A stretch of 64,000 nt of DNA from Liolophura sinensis (Eukaryota; Mollusca; Polyplacophora; Chitonida; Chitonidae), in assembly GCF_032854445.1 (NCBI RefSeq), contig NC_088307.1, positions 19,110,017 to 19,174,016 of the forward strand, read 5' to 3'. The notes below the pieces were generated by a model that was given only the letters and a program-made list of their open reading frames with translations, was not told the origin of the DNA and did not search any database. Position numbers and translations under genes: made by a program. Of the stretch, positions 1-11,102 are shown one piece after another. Each line of letters opens with the position of its first letter. Position 1 is the first letter of the stretch.

Positions 1-99
1 TTCAGGTGAAATGTAGAAAATTACCAATTTACACCCATCTAATTAAGTGAAGTTAATTATCATAAAGGTAATTTTTTTTTTAATAAAATGTACAATTAC

Positions 100-180
100 C
101 TGAAGAGCTTTTTTACTGCTGCGATATTCATATGCCAAAAAAGATAAAAATAGTTCATAGCAAAGTAGTTCCTCCAAACC
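100..180 (-). CDS. Internal exon of unidentified minus-strand gene
   Basis: An 81-bp segment on the minus strand is preceded by a long polypyrimidine tract ending in CAG and followed by CAG|gtaatt, which are good acceptor and donor sites. Two frames are open. Continuing from the phase-2 end of the exon at 1274-1347 gives a hydrophobic, aromatic-rich peptide beginning VWRNYFAMNYFYLFWHMN. The alternative frame reads GLEELLCYELFLSFLAYEYR. The protein family is not recognised. The peptide looks helical, but nothing supports a function. Downstream exons would lie left of position 1. The exon call rests on splice signals, open frame and phase fit with its neighbour. It is a moderate-confidence inference. 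Confidence 0.5.
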
Positions 181-568
181 CTGAAAAAAAAAGAGAGAAA
201 GAGGTAAGGAGGGCTGTTGCAATTCCATTGATTGTTATGGCCAATTGTATTTTGTTCTAAGAAGTAAAATATATAAATAAATACCTGTAATACACACATT
301 TCTTACCTGGTACCTGACTTACAATCTGCCAATGTTTACATGGGCTGGTATATAGAGTATAGATAATAAATGCACAGTTTTTGAGTTACTCCCTAACAAC
401 AAAGAGTGATATTGTTCTTAAGTAAGTTTTGGTGCCAAATACTGAGAAAAAAATGATGATATTCTTCTAATATTTTTATTTATACATGAATACTGCTCAA
501 TTCAAAGATAGGCAATATTCCTAGGTGCAGAAAAGCAGCGAAGTCGCTCTGCACTAGGATTTGATTTC

Positions 569-700
569 GTTATTTACTTGGTGTTTTACGCCTTACTCAA
601 GAATATTTCACTTATACGACGGCGGCCAGCATTATGGTAGGAGGAAACTGGGCCAACCCCGAGGAAACTGTTGCTGGCAGGCCTCTCCAAGTATGGTGAG
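569..700 (-). mobile_element. SINE family 1, truncated copy
   Basis: Minus-orientation 3' part of the common SINE: GGTGTTTTACGCC, then ACTCAAGAATATTTCACTT and CGGCGGCCAGCATTATGG. The tRNA-like head is missing and the copy degrades after about 700. The rest of 181-1273 shows no other feature I can name. Confidence 0.75.
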
Positions 701-1273
701 AGCACTAGGGTCTCACCCTGTTGTCATGATAACATCACTTGAAAACTGTGGTCCGTTCTCCTTACCAGAAATCTGGCTAATTTCTGAACAAATTCCAGTT
801 TACGGCCTTCAAGTTTTTTCTCCACAGACAATTGTTCTCCAACTGGTTGCCTGTAGTAATGGAATATAATTTAAGTCCAGTTACATGTACATGTATAACC
901 GCGTCAAAAGTTGTCAGGTCATGGTTTTCTCAAATTCATTACTTACTATACGTCATGACCACAATTGTGCGTAAATATTAAAATACATATTAACTCTGTC
1001 ACTCCCTGTCAAAGTTTTGGACAAGACCTGAGTTGGGTTTGAACCCTTATCTGTTTCTAATACTGCAAGCTTAACTGATATAGAATATAGCAGTCAGTGG
1101 AAACCAGTACCCTTCAACAGGTTCCTGGCAAACTCGATTTAAAGACATAGCTGAATAAGCAAGAACTACATCTGAACATTCATCTTGGAACTTTTCATAT
1201 GTAGTGAGAGTGCTAACAGCCAGCTAGGGAAAGCTCTGATTCTGCTACTGAATGAAACGCATATTTCATTCAC

Positions 1274-1347
1274 CTCTGTTTGGCAAAGCCTGAGAGTCCC
1301 GCGAATAAGCGGTCTTTATTTTTGTTCAGTTCACGGGCAATGACCTC
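1274..1347 (-). CDS. Internal exon of unidentified minus-strand gene
   Basis: This 74-bp segment is preceded on the minus strand by an unbroken T tract ending in CAG and followed by CAGAG|gtgaat. Only one frame is open. It reads EVIARELNKNKDRLFAGLSG and then FAKQ, starts in phase 0 and ends in phase 2. Its GC-richer, charged, coding-like composition stands out from the AT-rich surroundings, and this is the best supported exon of the minus-strand gene. The phase-2 end is compatible with the exon at 100-180, and the phase-0 start with the exon at 2058-2115. I do not recognise the family. A short amphipathic helix is plausible, but no motif can be named. Confidence 0.6.
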
Positions 1348-1435
1348 CTGAAAAAAAAAAAAAAAACATACATGTATTGATAATACAGGAAAACATTTTA
1401 TTGATTCATTCATTCACTGGACATGGGTTTAATCC

Positions 1436-1530
1436 TATACCTAAATATTTCACTTATACCAAGGCAGTAAGTGTCATGGGTGGAGAAAATCTGACTGTCT
1501 GGAGTAAACCGCCAACCTTTGGCAAGTAAC
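1436..1530 (-). mobile_element. SINE family 1, decayed fragment
   Basis: Recognisable only by the order aatatttcacttatac, aaggcag, gtcatgggtggagaaaat and a Ccgccaacctttgg block, all diverged from the family 1 consensus. An even weaker relic lies at about 1690-1772 (tggtcttttacatcataata, gatggtagacatggtggatgg). Confidence 0.4.
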
Positions 1531-2057
1531 TGACAAACTTTGTCACGTACGCTGTATGTCAGAGTGTCCCTATCCACATACATGTATTTCTTTCAAACCG
1601 TATTAAGTCAATTCAATTAGGTAAATCTACTTTCTTCAAGATGTGTATTTCGATAATTTTTTGAGTATTTACTTGTAAATTTGCTTGACTGGTCTTTTAC
1701 ATCATAATAAGCATATCTCATTTAAATGATGGTAGACATGGTGGATGGAGGAAAGCAGGCACCCGCAGAAAAGTATAATTCTTTTGATGCAACAGTTGGT
1801 TTTAACGGACATCACACAATGATTAATGACAGTATTCCATGGACATCATTAATATTTAATTATATACCTGACTGTTGTTGAATGCCCCACTCAAGAATTA
1901 CAGAGCTGATGAAGATATTGCTCATAGTATGAGTTGTGTCCCTTAGACCGATATATGAAATAATGAAGTTCTGTGGTAATCGCTCACTCAAGAACTATCT
2001 TGATTGCAACTTGGATTAAAAGACAGAGAATGAGGAAGAAAAAAAATGGTTAAATAC

Positions 2058-2115
2058 CTCTGGTCTTAAAACTGCTGATCCACTTATGAAGTTCCATAAT
2101 ATACGGTTTGGGAGA
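2058..2115 (-). CDS. Probable internal exon of unidentified minus-strand gene
   Basis: A 58-bp segment has a pyrimidine-rich acceptor (tttttctgattacag) and a donor AGACCAGAG|gtattt on the minus strand. Two frames are open. The one that ends in phase 0, and so joins directly to the exon at 1274-1347, reads LPNRILWNFISGSAVLRPE. The other reads SPKPYIMELHKWISSFKTR and would need a different downstream partner. A joint reading with the two exons to the left gives about 70 uninterrupted residues, but there is no recognisable domain. The exon is short and not confirmed by homology. Confidence 0.4.
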
Positions 2116-2182
2116 CTGTAATCAGAAAAATACAAAAAATTTATCATCGTTTATTGGAGTATTCACGTGCTATGTTAGGCGG

Positions 2183-2550
2183 ATGAGTGAGTGCTTGGGA
2201 TTTAACACCATACTTGACAATTTTTCAGTCATATGACGATGAAGGAGTCCTTAGAGTGCATGTACATGTAATGTCCTCCTTTTTGCAGGACGGATTTCCA
2301 CCGCTCGTTTATCTAGTGCTGCTTCACTGAGACGATTAACCGAAGGCAAGTAATCTGCCCCACCTGAGCCATTATACTGATACGTGTCAACCAGTTGTTG
2401 CACTATCTCCTTAATGCTGAATGCCAACCGAGGAAGCTACAACTTCCTCTTTTAAGGTTTTGGGTGTGACCCGACCCAGGATTGACTCTGGACCTACAGC
2501 ATCCCGAAGCAGACGTGCTACCAGTTGAGCCATCAAGGCCAGTCTGCCAT
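2183..2550 (-). mobile_element. tRNA-derived SINE, family 2, near full length
   Basis: Read on the minus strand, this begins with a tRNA-like head (GATGGCTCAACTGGTAGCA as A box, followed by a GGGTCGGGTCACACC segment). It ends in a tail matching gtcatatgactgaaaaattg and TTAAATCCCAAGCACTCACTC. The same order and much of the same sequence occur on the plus strand at 19684-20030, so this is a dispersed element. It lies just upstream, in minus-strand terms, of the exon at 2058-2115, within an intron. Confidence 0.75.
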
Positions 2551-2757
2551 ATTAGGGAATAGTAGCAGTACACACTCAGATACAGGATAAGATTCAAGAT
2601 GCTGCTGATATCTTTGAAGATAAAGCAACCTTTAAAGTAAAAGAAAGTTAAAATATGAAGTAATGTTCATCATACAGACAACTTAAACTATGCATAAATA
2701 TACTTTCATTTATTGTCTTAGATCTTTGTGAAGAGAGTTTAAGCCGTTCAAAGTTTT

Positions 2758-3006
2758 GAATTCTATGGTGGGCTTTATGGATCACACCATCTGAGTTAAG
2801 GAACTCTGACATCCCAGGAAGTCTTCCAACTTTAGTCACGACACTGAATGTTGTAATACCTCTTTCAACCCATGGGGAAAAGATTACTGAAATAATGTTC
2901 TCAAAAATTCCTTCCTTCTGGTGAACATCAGGGGAAAAAAAAGGTGATGTGATGTCAGAGTTCCTAAATACCATCAGTATGGCTCATAAAGCCCACCATA
3001 GAATTC
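2758..3006. mobile_element. Foldback element with about 55-bp arms
   Basis: The segment from 2758 (gaattctatggtgggcttta) to 2813 is nearly the reverse complement of 2952-3006, with a few mismatches and roughly 140 bp between the arms. One arm plus flank recurs at 5397-5560, so this is a dispersed foldback or MITE-like repeat, not a local inversion. The 108-codon open frame on the minus strand here is a by-product of the repeat. Confidence 0.7.
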
Positions 3007-3224
3007 ATTTGAATGCCTTTCAACACTCTTTAAAAAATTTTTAAAAAATAAATGAAATTATTTTTACACATAGTTTTCAGTTATCTTTATTATGAACCAT
3101 ACTTCATATTATTAACTTTCTTTTCCTTTAAGAACTAGGCTTTGAAACAATGCTCTGTACATTATCACATGCATTACGTTTCTTTGAAAATTCTTCAAGC
3201 ATGGGTAAGCGGAAGTGTACAAAT

Positions 3225-3265
3225 AAATGAGTGATTGAGTGCTTGGGGTTTAACATCAAAAATAA
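3225..3265 (-). repeat. 3' tail fragment of SINE family 2
   Basis: GAGTGATTGAGTGCTTGGGG followed by TTTAACATCA matches the terminal tail of the element at 2183. From 3266 to 4080 no further feature is supported. Confidence 0.5.
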
Positions 3266-4080
3266 ATGATATAAGCAGAAGGTCCAGGTAAATCAAGTGA
3301 AATGCTGTAGGCCTTCCTGTAAAGTGTTACTGGCACCCCAAATCGTAAAAAATCTGCCTCTGCTGCCCCCAATTAAGCACAATGCAAGAGGGGTTATAAA
3401 CCTGGTCCCTTTCTCTTCCCCACAAAAACTGTTGATTGAAAAGGTAAGATTAACATGTACATTAAGGGCCAAAATAGATTTTCTGTACTGATTAGATTGG
3501 GGTTTTGTGGTGTATGTAAGTATATTTCATCCTGAAGGCAGGAGTTAGGCTTATGGGTCTACACGGAAAGAAAATCAAAGAGTTGAGTCTGTATGGCGTA
3601 CACCATGGTGAGAGCTGTAAAGTTAGGTTGTTGCCTAACTTAACAGTTGTGTCTAAATGGCCTGTATGTACCTTCACTGTGAAAAGCAGATTCTTCACTG
3701 AAATGACATCATGCATCCTTTACCATAAGAATAATTTAAACTTCACAACTACCTCCATTTCCTCTCAACTAGATGTACGAATCATGGAAAAGATCAGTTT
3801 GATCATGAGGTTTTGACTGTGACGACAGGATAAGCCGGCACAAGCATATAGGAATAAAAACACCAACAGTCGCCAGTATTACATGGTTAGCATGAATTTC
3901 ATATGGTCATTACGGTGATGTGGTAAAGGATATTGACAGTTCATTTCAAAATCTGATTTTCACAATGAACATGTGATAAGCAGGTCAACACCAACCAATG
4001 GCCAAGGCAAAAACGTTAATACGGTGCAGATAGCAGCTGCCATAAAATCTCGCCTTTAAACTGCATTCTTCACGGGAAAC

Positions 4081-4167
4081 CTCATCCTGTCTCGTCTCAA
4101 CCGGTGTGGAAACATGAGATTCCGGAAATGCCGAGTCAGCTTCTATGTGGTTTGCAACGACAGCCAT
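4081..4167 (-). CDS. Possible first coding exon of the minus-strand gene
   Basis: On the minus strand an ATG at 4167 opens a 29-codon stretch, beginning MAVVANHIEADSAFPESHVS, up to a possible donor GATGAG|gtttcc. The reading frame itself stays open further, through 3985. The peptide is acidic and Ser/Thr-rich, like many disordered N termini. The position, about 2.2 kb from the HS2ST start codon and on the opposite strand, would suit a divergent promoter arrangement. Against the call, its phase-0 end fits only the alternative frame of the exon at 2058-2115, not the frame that joins to 1274-1347. It may be unrelated or noncoding. Confidence 0.2.
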
Positions 4168-5396
4168 ATTTGACGTAAGATTGGGTAGGGGCCTATAGCC
4201 CACTGGATGTCTATTGCTCGGAGTGTCATAAGCTGGGTAGAGGCCATTTGCTGGTTAGGGCATACAATGGGCAATATACACAAACCTACCTCAAAGATGG
4301 CTGCTGATGGAAACCATCTATTCTCCCAAATCTCTATTTTTATCTTTCATCTACAGTGAAATCATTACTTATGGCGCAATTTTCGCCACACGGTTTTCCA
4401 TGGATACGTTTTCTTATGTGGATGGCTCAAACGAGTTTTGAACCCATAAACTGCTCTTTAATCATCCCATCCAATTCTCACACTAAAAACAAACCCGAAA
4501 ATGTGCACATACGAAAGGGATAATGCAGAAACTTGTTAATAACCGGTGTTGTTGTTGTACTTCCACGTGAGGGTTCATAAAAAAACAGAAATTGAGATCA
4601 CATAAGATGACTTGAAGTGAATCCATACGAACAAATGGGCAGACCGATTTTCTTCCGTGTTCAAGAATAATTTTCCATGATAACCATCGCAAAAATCAAA
4701 ACAATAATACCTCCCCATCGTTATGCGTTCCGGAGCTTCCAATCCCGCCTTCGTAAAGCTAGGTGTTACTCGGTTGCTGGTTGGATTACAGTGTCATGTG
4801 ACTTGACCCTGTCTTTCGATTTCAGTGCATGTCTGCAGACATAAACGCATGAAGTCCTACTTCGTTCCTTTGCGACGTTAAAGCAGATGAAAACTGTCTT
4901 AATATACTTGTAGGCCTATTCTATATATTTTTTAATTACAACAATATCCTTACACAGTTCCCAAAGTTGCTGTTGTTGATTTGTTGTTCGTTTTTTTATT
5001 TAAAATTTATTTTCAGTTGAAATAGTCTATACTGGTACCAATAATACAAGACAATTAGACCTTCCGGCAAGTATTTAAAACTTAACCATTAAAAAAAACA
5101 AGAAACATTTTTAAAAACATATAGAAAGGCAAAAGTTTCTAAGGCTTTTGAAGTTTGTAAAATTCAAATCAAGAATCCATTTGTTCAGTCCAATATTCCA
5201 TCACAATCAGATAAACTGTAAGATAAAACAGAAATCTCAGTGCTCAGTATATTAATATAAGAGCTGATTTATGGTTGTTCATAAATTTCCAATATAACCT
5301 CAGGTCTGATAAGTAATTAATTATGTGTTTGAAATTCTATAGATTCTGCTAACCTGGTCTTTAAAAAATAAGATTCTTCAAGAAATCAAGAAAAAA

Positions 5397-5560
5397 GGTG
5401 ATGTGACGTCAGAGTTCCTAAATACCGTTATTATCGCGCATAAAGCCCACCACAGAATTTAAATATTTGAATGCCTTTCAAATCTCTTTCAAAACACTCT
5501 TTTAAAAAATCGAAAATATAAATGAAAGCATTTTTGTACATAGTTTTCAAATTGTCATTA
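5397..5560. repeat. Second copy of the 2.9-kb repeat arm
   Basis: The run aaaaaaggtgatgtgacgtc, then agagttcctaaatacc, cataaagcccaccacagaat and ttgaatgcctttcaa closely follows 2935-3060. Here the opposite arm is absent. Confidence 0.65.
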
Positions 5561-5611
5561 TTTTGCAAACTATCCATGCACACATATGCATTTACATCAG
5601 AAAAAAAACAA

Positions 5612-5668
5612 AGGAAATCTCAAATTTCTACATGTGCAATTCAACTATGTAGAAATTTGAGGTTTCCT
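5612..5668. repeat. Short perfect-arm hairpin
   Basis: Arms AGGAAATCTCAAATTTCTAC and GTAGAAATTTGAGGTTTCCT, extended by AT on the inside, pair with one mismatch around a loop of about 13 nt. It lies about 700 bp upstream of the HS2ST start codon. Confidence 0.7.
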
Positions 5669-6049
5669 GCGTTTTTTCTTACGTACTGATTGTCCACAAT
5701 CAACTTCTTTCTTATGTTTATATACATATTCCAATCCTTAAACAGAGTATAAAAGTCTAGGAGGAGTTTGGTTGAAATCATCAACCTAAAAAAATGCAAC
5801 TTAAGAAATTGTTTCATTCACAAAGCTATCCAGTTATTTCTCGTTTTAAATCACCAAAATAAAAACATAGACATGTGGGTTTGCTGAGAATCACGTGAGT
5901 TTACTATCCAATCATTTTCATCGGGAGTGAATGGCAAGACACATTTTCGTATGAAATCAGAGGCATACATTCTCGCTAATTCTAAATTCTGATAAGTCTT
6001 TCGCATATAGAACCAACGCCTTGATATGAAAACGTAAACATTCATACAA

Positions 6050-6337
6050 GACATAGACATTATCGATGACAGCGTCTACGAAACAGTGGTGAAAGTGCGG
6101 AGGAAGTTCGCATTGGTTGAAGCAGTCGACAGCGAGCGGAACAAAACACGTTGAGTTGTCGAGTTTTGAGAATGGCAGCTGTGTATGGAAGTAGATAAAT
6201 CGAAACTGCTTATATGCGAGCGATTGTAGTATGTAGGGTTCTCCGGTAGTTGTTGTCCACCGGTGACTGACTGGTAAGGGCAGCTTTTGTCGAAGGAAAT
6301 TGGCTGTGGATTTTACCTTGAGTGAGACGATGTTGTG
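6050..6337 (+). promoter_or_regulatory. Likely HS2ST promoter and 5' UTR
   Basis: CpG frequency rises here relative to the flanks (CGATGACAGCG, GTCGACAGCGAGCGG, CACGTTGAGTTGTCGAG). An inverted CCAAT box (ATTGG) is at 6112, an ETS-like GCGGAGGAAGT just before it, and a DRE-like TATCGATGA at 6061. There is no TATA box at a useful distance. An in-frame TGA at 6323-6325 closes the HS2ST frame upstream of the start. The transcription start cannot be placed from sequence, so the boundary between promoter and 5' UTR is an inference. Confidence 0.45.
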
Positions 6338-6338
6338 A
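6330..6338 (+). other. Two-codon upstream ORF overlapping the start codon
   Basis: ATG TTG TGA begins eight bases before the HS2ST ATG, and its stop shares one base with that ATG (TGATG). In the 5' UTR this geometry would place a terminating ribosome on the main start. It is directly visible. Its effect on translation is an inference, and it matters only if transcription starts upstream of 6330. Confidence 0.6.
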
Positions 6339-6473
6339 TGTTGTTTCGAATGGTGAGAGGGATGCCTTCCCGACAAGTGGCCACATTGGCTGCAGTTTTT
6401 GGCTGCTTTCTCCTCTTCTATCTACATCTTATCGGTGAAATCACAAGACTGGACACAGCCAGATTAAAACTAG
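6338..6473 (+). CDS. HS2ST1: Heparan sulfate 2-O-sulfotransferase, coding exon 1
   Basis: The exon codes residues 1-45: a short basic cytoplasmic tail (MLFRMVRGMPSRQ), a signal-anchor segment at about residues 14-32 (VATLAAVFGCFLLFYLHLIG), then the start of a charged, helical stem (EITRLDTARLKL). This matches the type II Golgi topology of HS2ST. It ends in phase 1 at a consensus donor, CTAG|gtaagt. The start at 6338 is chosen because an in-frame stop lies at 6323. In-frame ATGs at 6350 and 6362 would also leave the anchor intact. The exon is assigned by continuity of frame and by fit to family architecture. The anchor sequence itself is not well conserved, so its confidence is lower than for exons 3 and 4. 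Confidence 0.85.
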
Positions 6474-8774
6474 GTAAGTTTCTAGACAGAGAGAATTTTA
6501 TTGTTTGACAGGCGCGAGATTCCCATCGAAAGATTAAAGACATGAAGTCGCGATGACACAAAAGATATGATAAGTGAGAAAATGCAAAAACTCGCCAATA
6601 TTTACTTTGGTAGTTTGCGACAGAACTGTAAGGCTTTTGTTTTCAGCTGTCTATTGGATTGTCTTTATTGTGCTGTTATCCCCAGCTTTATATCTTTGGT
6701 TTGTGGAATTGTTGATTTATTGTTATTTTTTTTTCATGCATACCGGTACCCGATAAAAATTAGATATTTCATTTGACAGATGTGTAAAAGGTGAAAATAA
6801 ATACCTGAAGGTCACATCATTAGCAATAGTTCGAATTGTAGCCTTCTACTATTCTGATTTGATTTGTTTTATGTCTTTATCCTTTGTAATATTTTTCTTC
6901 CAAACAGAAAAATTGCAATTTATAAAAGATTATCACAAACTTTACTTACCCTTTTGGAACAATTAAGACATTGCGACATCTTGATGAACAGTTTACATTC
7001 AATACACATACGAGATTGCTTCATGTTTAACTTTAATACATATACTTCCTTAAATTCACATCAAGTTGTTTTAAATGTAGAACTATGTGTAACTTGATAA
7101 TAAGTATTTAATTTCCATTTATTTAAGCTGATGTGTAAATTTTGTGTACAGTAAGGTATACAGTAGTTTTCTGTAATTTTGGATTGAAAGAAATTTGTCA
7201 ATCCAAAATCGATTGATACATGTAAATGTTTACTAGAGGCATCAGGTTTACATTTTTCTTGCTTTGAACACCAATTTTTTTATATCCTTGGGTGGGCAGT
7301 AGTATCTCCGCTCTCCCTTCACCATCCCTCCCCCCCCCCCTTCCAACTCTCGAACTCTTTCACCTTATACTTCTGAACTGAATTTGCCAATACATGTATC
7401 ATTAATACATGCTTGATACTGGGCTGACAGGTTTCAGACCAAACACTAGTACATACTGCAGTTTGTCTGTTGTCTTGAGTTTAATTAACAACCTTAATCA
7501 GTCTAGGAACACAGTTATCCTTTTCTTATAGAGAATTTTAATCCACTCCAGTAGAAACTCAAAGGTGACTCTATGTCAGCCAGATACTGTTTTACAAAGT
7601 AAGCCTGGTTTCAATATGTACTTTTACTTACTTGTGCATATATTTGTATGCAAACGCAATCAACAAACTTTTGCCACAGCAAACATTTCTATCAGTCCAG
7701 TCTCTATGTGGTCTACATTTTTACTAGACAGTCTTTTCACTTCAGCTGTTGGAACCTTTTCTGCCTTGATGAGAAATGCCAAGGTGAATTAGACCGTTCA
7801 TCTACCTGCTGTGTTAGACCAGCATCGTGCTTACCAAACTGACAGCAGGGCACAATGGTGGACAGTTACTTTCATGTGTGTCTTGACAGTTTGCCTTAAT
7901 TGATTTGTACTCTTTTTTTGTGGTATTTCTATTACCTTGGATTACTTATGTCATCGTTTTCATGTTGTTGTTTTTTTTTTAAACCATTGCTTGCAACATG
8001 TACAGTGTATGTATATATAAATGTGAATAATAATGTTATTGTAGATATGATTTGTAGTTATCATAAAGAAAGAACTTAAGAGGCTACAAAGTTAAACAAA
8101 AGTCAGAAAAGAACATTGTAACTTTTGTAGATTGTTCCTGTATGCCTCTTAAATTTGTAATTTTTACAGAAAAATTTTAGATTTTGGACTATAGATTTTG
8201 ATATAGCACAATGTTTATATTTTTTGTTTCGAAGAATTGTTACATAGTTTATACTATGTATAAAGTTGTCAGTTAAGACCCCCCTCCCCACCTCAGGACA
8301 CAGATCAATAGATGTTGCTCTTTGATTTGTTTAGAAGCCCAAAAGGAACAGTTGACGAAAATTTATTTCACAGTATACAGTATGTTAGTTACATCTACTT
8401 CCTGTGTCTACACTCCATTTTAGTGTTGTTTGCATAATGAAGCAGGGCGACTGACATGTTGTCTGTAGAACTTTGTAGGCATATGTCCCTTGAACTAGTA
8501 ATTAGAGGCATACATAAAATCTGATAAGTCAGCAGCTAAATTGAATCTGTATGTATTTAATAAAATACTTTTGCTTTTAATGGCAGTGGTATTTAAATTA
8601 AATGTATGCACAGTAGGCGCCGGTGACCCTAGTCGCAAGGATGAACAGTTTTTCATAGCCTTTACGCAGTCTTTCTGAATGTTTTATTTTTCCCAACATT
8701 TGGGGACCACAGATGCCAGGCCAGAAGATAAAACCCATCACCAATGTAGGTTTGACTGATATTATTGGCATAGC

Positions 8775-8925
8775 ATTTCACCTAGGACTAAGTTCACCAT
8801 TTTGCTTGATTCTGAGGGTTCTATAAATCTTTTAAAAGATGTTTTGAGTATTAACAAACAGGTAGGATGGAAACTGTAGATTTTTTATATTTAGTAACAA
8901 AAGTAAATGTTTTATGACTTTTTTG
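8775..8925 (+). repeat. Decayed copy of TACCCTAAATGA-type element
   Basis: Shares with the copy at 45730 the order ttgattctgagNgttctat, aNNNNttttaaaagatgtttN and aggtaggatgg, followed by an A/T-rich tract. The terminal repeats are not clear. Confidence 0.35.
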
Positions 8926-10149
8926 TCTTCTAAAAATATTAACTCTTTTTTCAAGAAATGTTAAGTTATTTACTGGATTTAAGTACATATACTTACAGTA
9001 TGCCAGGGGGTGTCTCTGCATGCATTTAGCCAGAATTTGAAATCTGGCACTGTGTCACTTAAATACTCTTTACAATTTTTCCATCTTTCCAGCAATGTTG
9101 ATGTTGTTAGAATAAAAGGTGTCTGGAAGACACCAAGATATCTTTTCTGCCTAAGCTTAACTGACTCAGTGTATGTTAACTCTACCTAGTAGATGAAATT
9201 AAGGTAAAGAAATTAAAGAGAGCTATATGTAGGTGCACAATGTAAGGCAACAGAGTGCAAGGTAGGGTTACATAGTGTACCTGTAGTAATATACAGCTAG
9301 ATAGGAGAAAGCTCTTACCCACCCCATCACCCTCACTTCCTCAAAACCTGTCACAGAGTAGGTATCGACAAGAAACAAGAACACAGGGACTTTTTTTTTA
9401 ATACAGACTGGTATCGGTTAATAGGCTGCAATCCAACACCGTAATCAGTTAGTCTTTCTGATCAGTCACCTCTTCGTTCCTGATTGTCAGTGTAACTGCA
9501 TGCTGAGGTGCCATCATAAGATAGGCCACTCGATCCCTGGACAGACTCTCTTCTCTCTTTGTCGAATAGTTCCTTTCAGGGCAGGGGGCATTATGTGAGT
9601 AGATGATAGGGGCAGAGGGGTTTTTCTTAGCTCATGGGGGTCTCACAATGAAGCAATTTGAGACTGAGGCCAGTCACTTAGAAGTATTTAGGGCTCTGTT
9701 GCCATAGAACAATGGGGTAAGTTGAGTTCAAATGGTTTATGGAGGCAACTTGAAACTCTCTCTTGTCAGTCATTTCATCGATCTATCTATTTCAGGATCT
9801 ATCTATTTCAGGCGGTTGTTGGTCTGTTCCTTTGTAAACAAAGTGGACAGACTTTCAGACACACTTTATGGGAAATTCTGCTAATACATGTACATCTTCA
9901 CATACATGTACTCACATATACGCACGTATGTACAGACGTATGGGAAGTTTGTAACTTCCCAGCTGTTATTATGTTACTCCGTATGGTACCTCAGACATAA
10001 GTTCAAATCCTTGTATTGCCATGGACATATCCTTTGCTTGTCATTATTTACAGAAAGTACATTTTTTTGCCTGGTGCTAGATACAGATTGGTGCAAGAAA
10101 TAAATATATAAATGAGTTAAGATAATAAAGAAAAATTTTGTGTTGTACT

Positions 10150-10361
10150 CTAATTCCTCAACATTTTCGCATATTAAAGAACAACTTTCAGTGCAATTTA
10201 GGCACATTTTTAACTTGATCTTGAAGCCAAAACTGCATTGGCTGAGTTGACCAATTTCAGGACCTCAAAAAGGATAATTTTATCAGACTACACAGAATAT
10301 TGCCTTCAAAATATGCTTGAATAAACACCTTGCAGACATGTGGAAAGGTTGAAGAATTACA
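10150..10361 (+). mobile_element. MITE family A copy (about 215 bp)
   Basis: Starts CTAATTCCTCAACATTTTCG and ends GGAAAGGTTGAAGAATTAC, an inverted pair. The interior shares gaacaactttcagtgcaNtt, ccaatttcagg and atgcttgaataaacacc with eight other copies in the window. Confidence 0.8.
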
Positions 10362-11102
10362 GAAGTTTAATTGATTAGTTTTAATTTAGTGGATTAGTGC
10401 TAATTTAGTAATTCAATTGATTTTTCACAAATGTTAGACCAACATGTTTTGTTATGAACTGTGAACTGTACATTATACCTTTATGCACTGAATCATAAAC
10501 CTAACATAATTAATAAGACAAATGACAGTGTTATTTTGTTTTTCTAAAATTAGATATGTATGATTTGTAGACTGGGCAAGTAATGCTCAATGTGTGCACC
10601 ATTATTCATAATCACTGAACTAAACTTTTGCTGGATTTCTTCCAGAAATATTTCTTGCGTGTAAAACAATGAAGAAATGCTTAAATGCTATTGATTTCAC
10701 CAATCCGCTTCCAAACTTAACAGAGTATAGCGTAAAACATCAATCAGATAAACAAAGTAAATCCAAACTGACCATTGTGAATTGCCCTAGTGAAAATTGA
10801 ATGGTGATCTTACAACATTAAGTACCTACATGTACGTGTAAGTATACATTTTGAATACACAGAAATTACTGACAGTTTTACAAAAATGAGCCAAATTGCT
10901 TCGATTCTTATCTTCAAAACCTTAGGACACAGGAGGCATAATAGACCAATAGGGTCAATGTCAGTAGTGTGTCAACAGACTTCCTAGAACTTTTTAAACG
11001 ATCTTACATGAAGTTTATCTACTTGCTATCCTGACATGCATGTGCTTTTGTAACTAATGTGTGACAGAGTTTGACAGTTATCTGTATTTGCCAATACACC
11101 AG

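Larger units (their letters stand above)
4168..6049. other. Intergenic region between the divergent genes
   Basis: This lies between the possible first exon of the minus-strand gene and the HS2ST promoter region. It is mostly AT-rich and featureless, apart from a repeat arm at 5397-5560 and a short hairpin at 5612-5668. CACGTG, an E-box word, occurs at 5892. No coding exon could be supported on either strand. Confidence 0.5.

Noticed and set aside
1868-1970. Possible minus-strand exon between acceptor attaccacag and donor GTCAG|gtatat
   Set aside because: The open frame ends in phase 1, which forces a stop in the next exon (1274-1347). The polypyrimidine tract is poor, and the sequence resembles a decayed SINE tail.
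2648-2974. 108-codon minus-strand ORF
   Set aside because: It lies wholly on the foldback repeat at 2758-3006 and its flanks.
6567-6776. Hydrophobic ORFs just after exon 1
   Set aside because: T-rich intronic sequence read in plus frames. The consensus donor at 6474 and the matching exon 2 acceptor make this intron.
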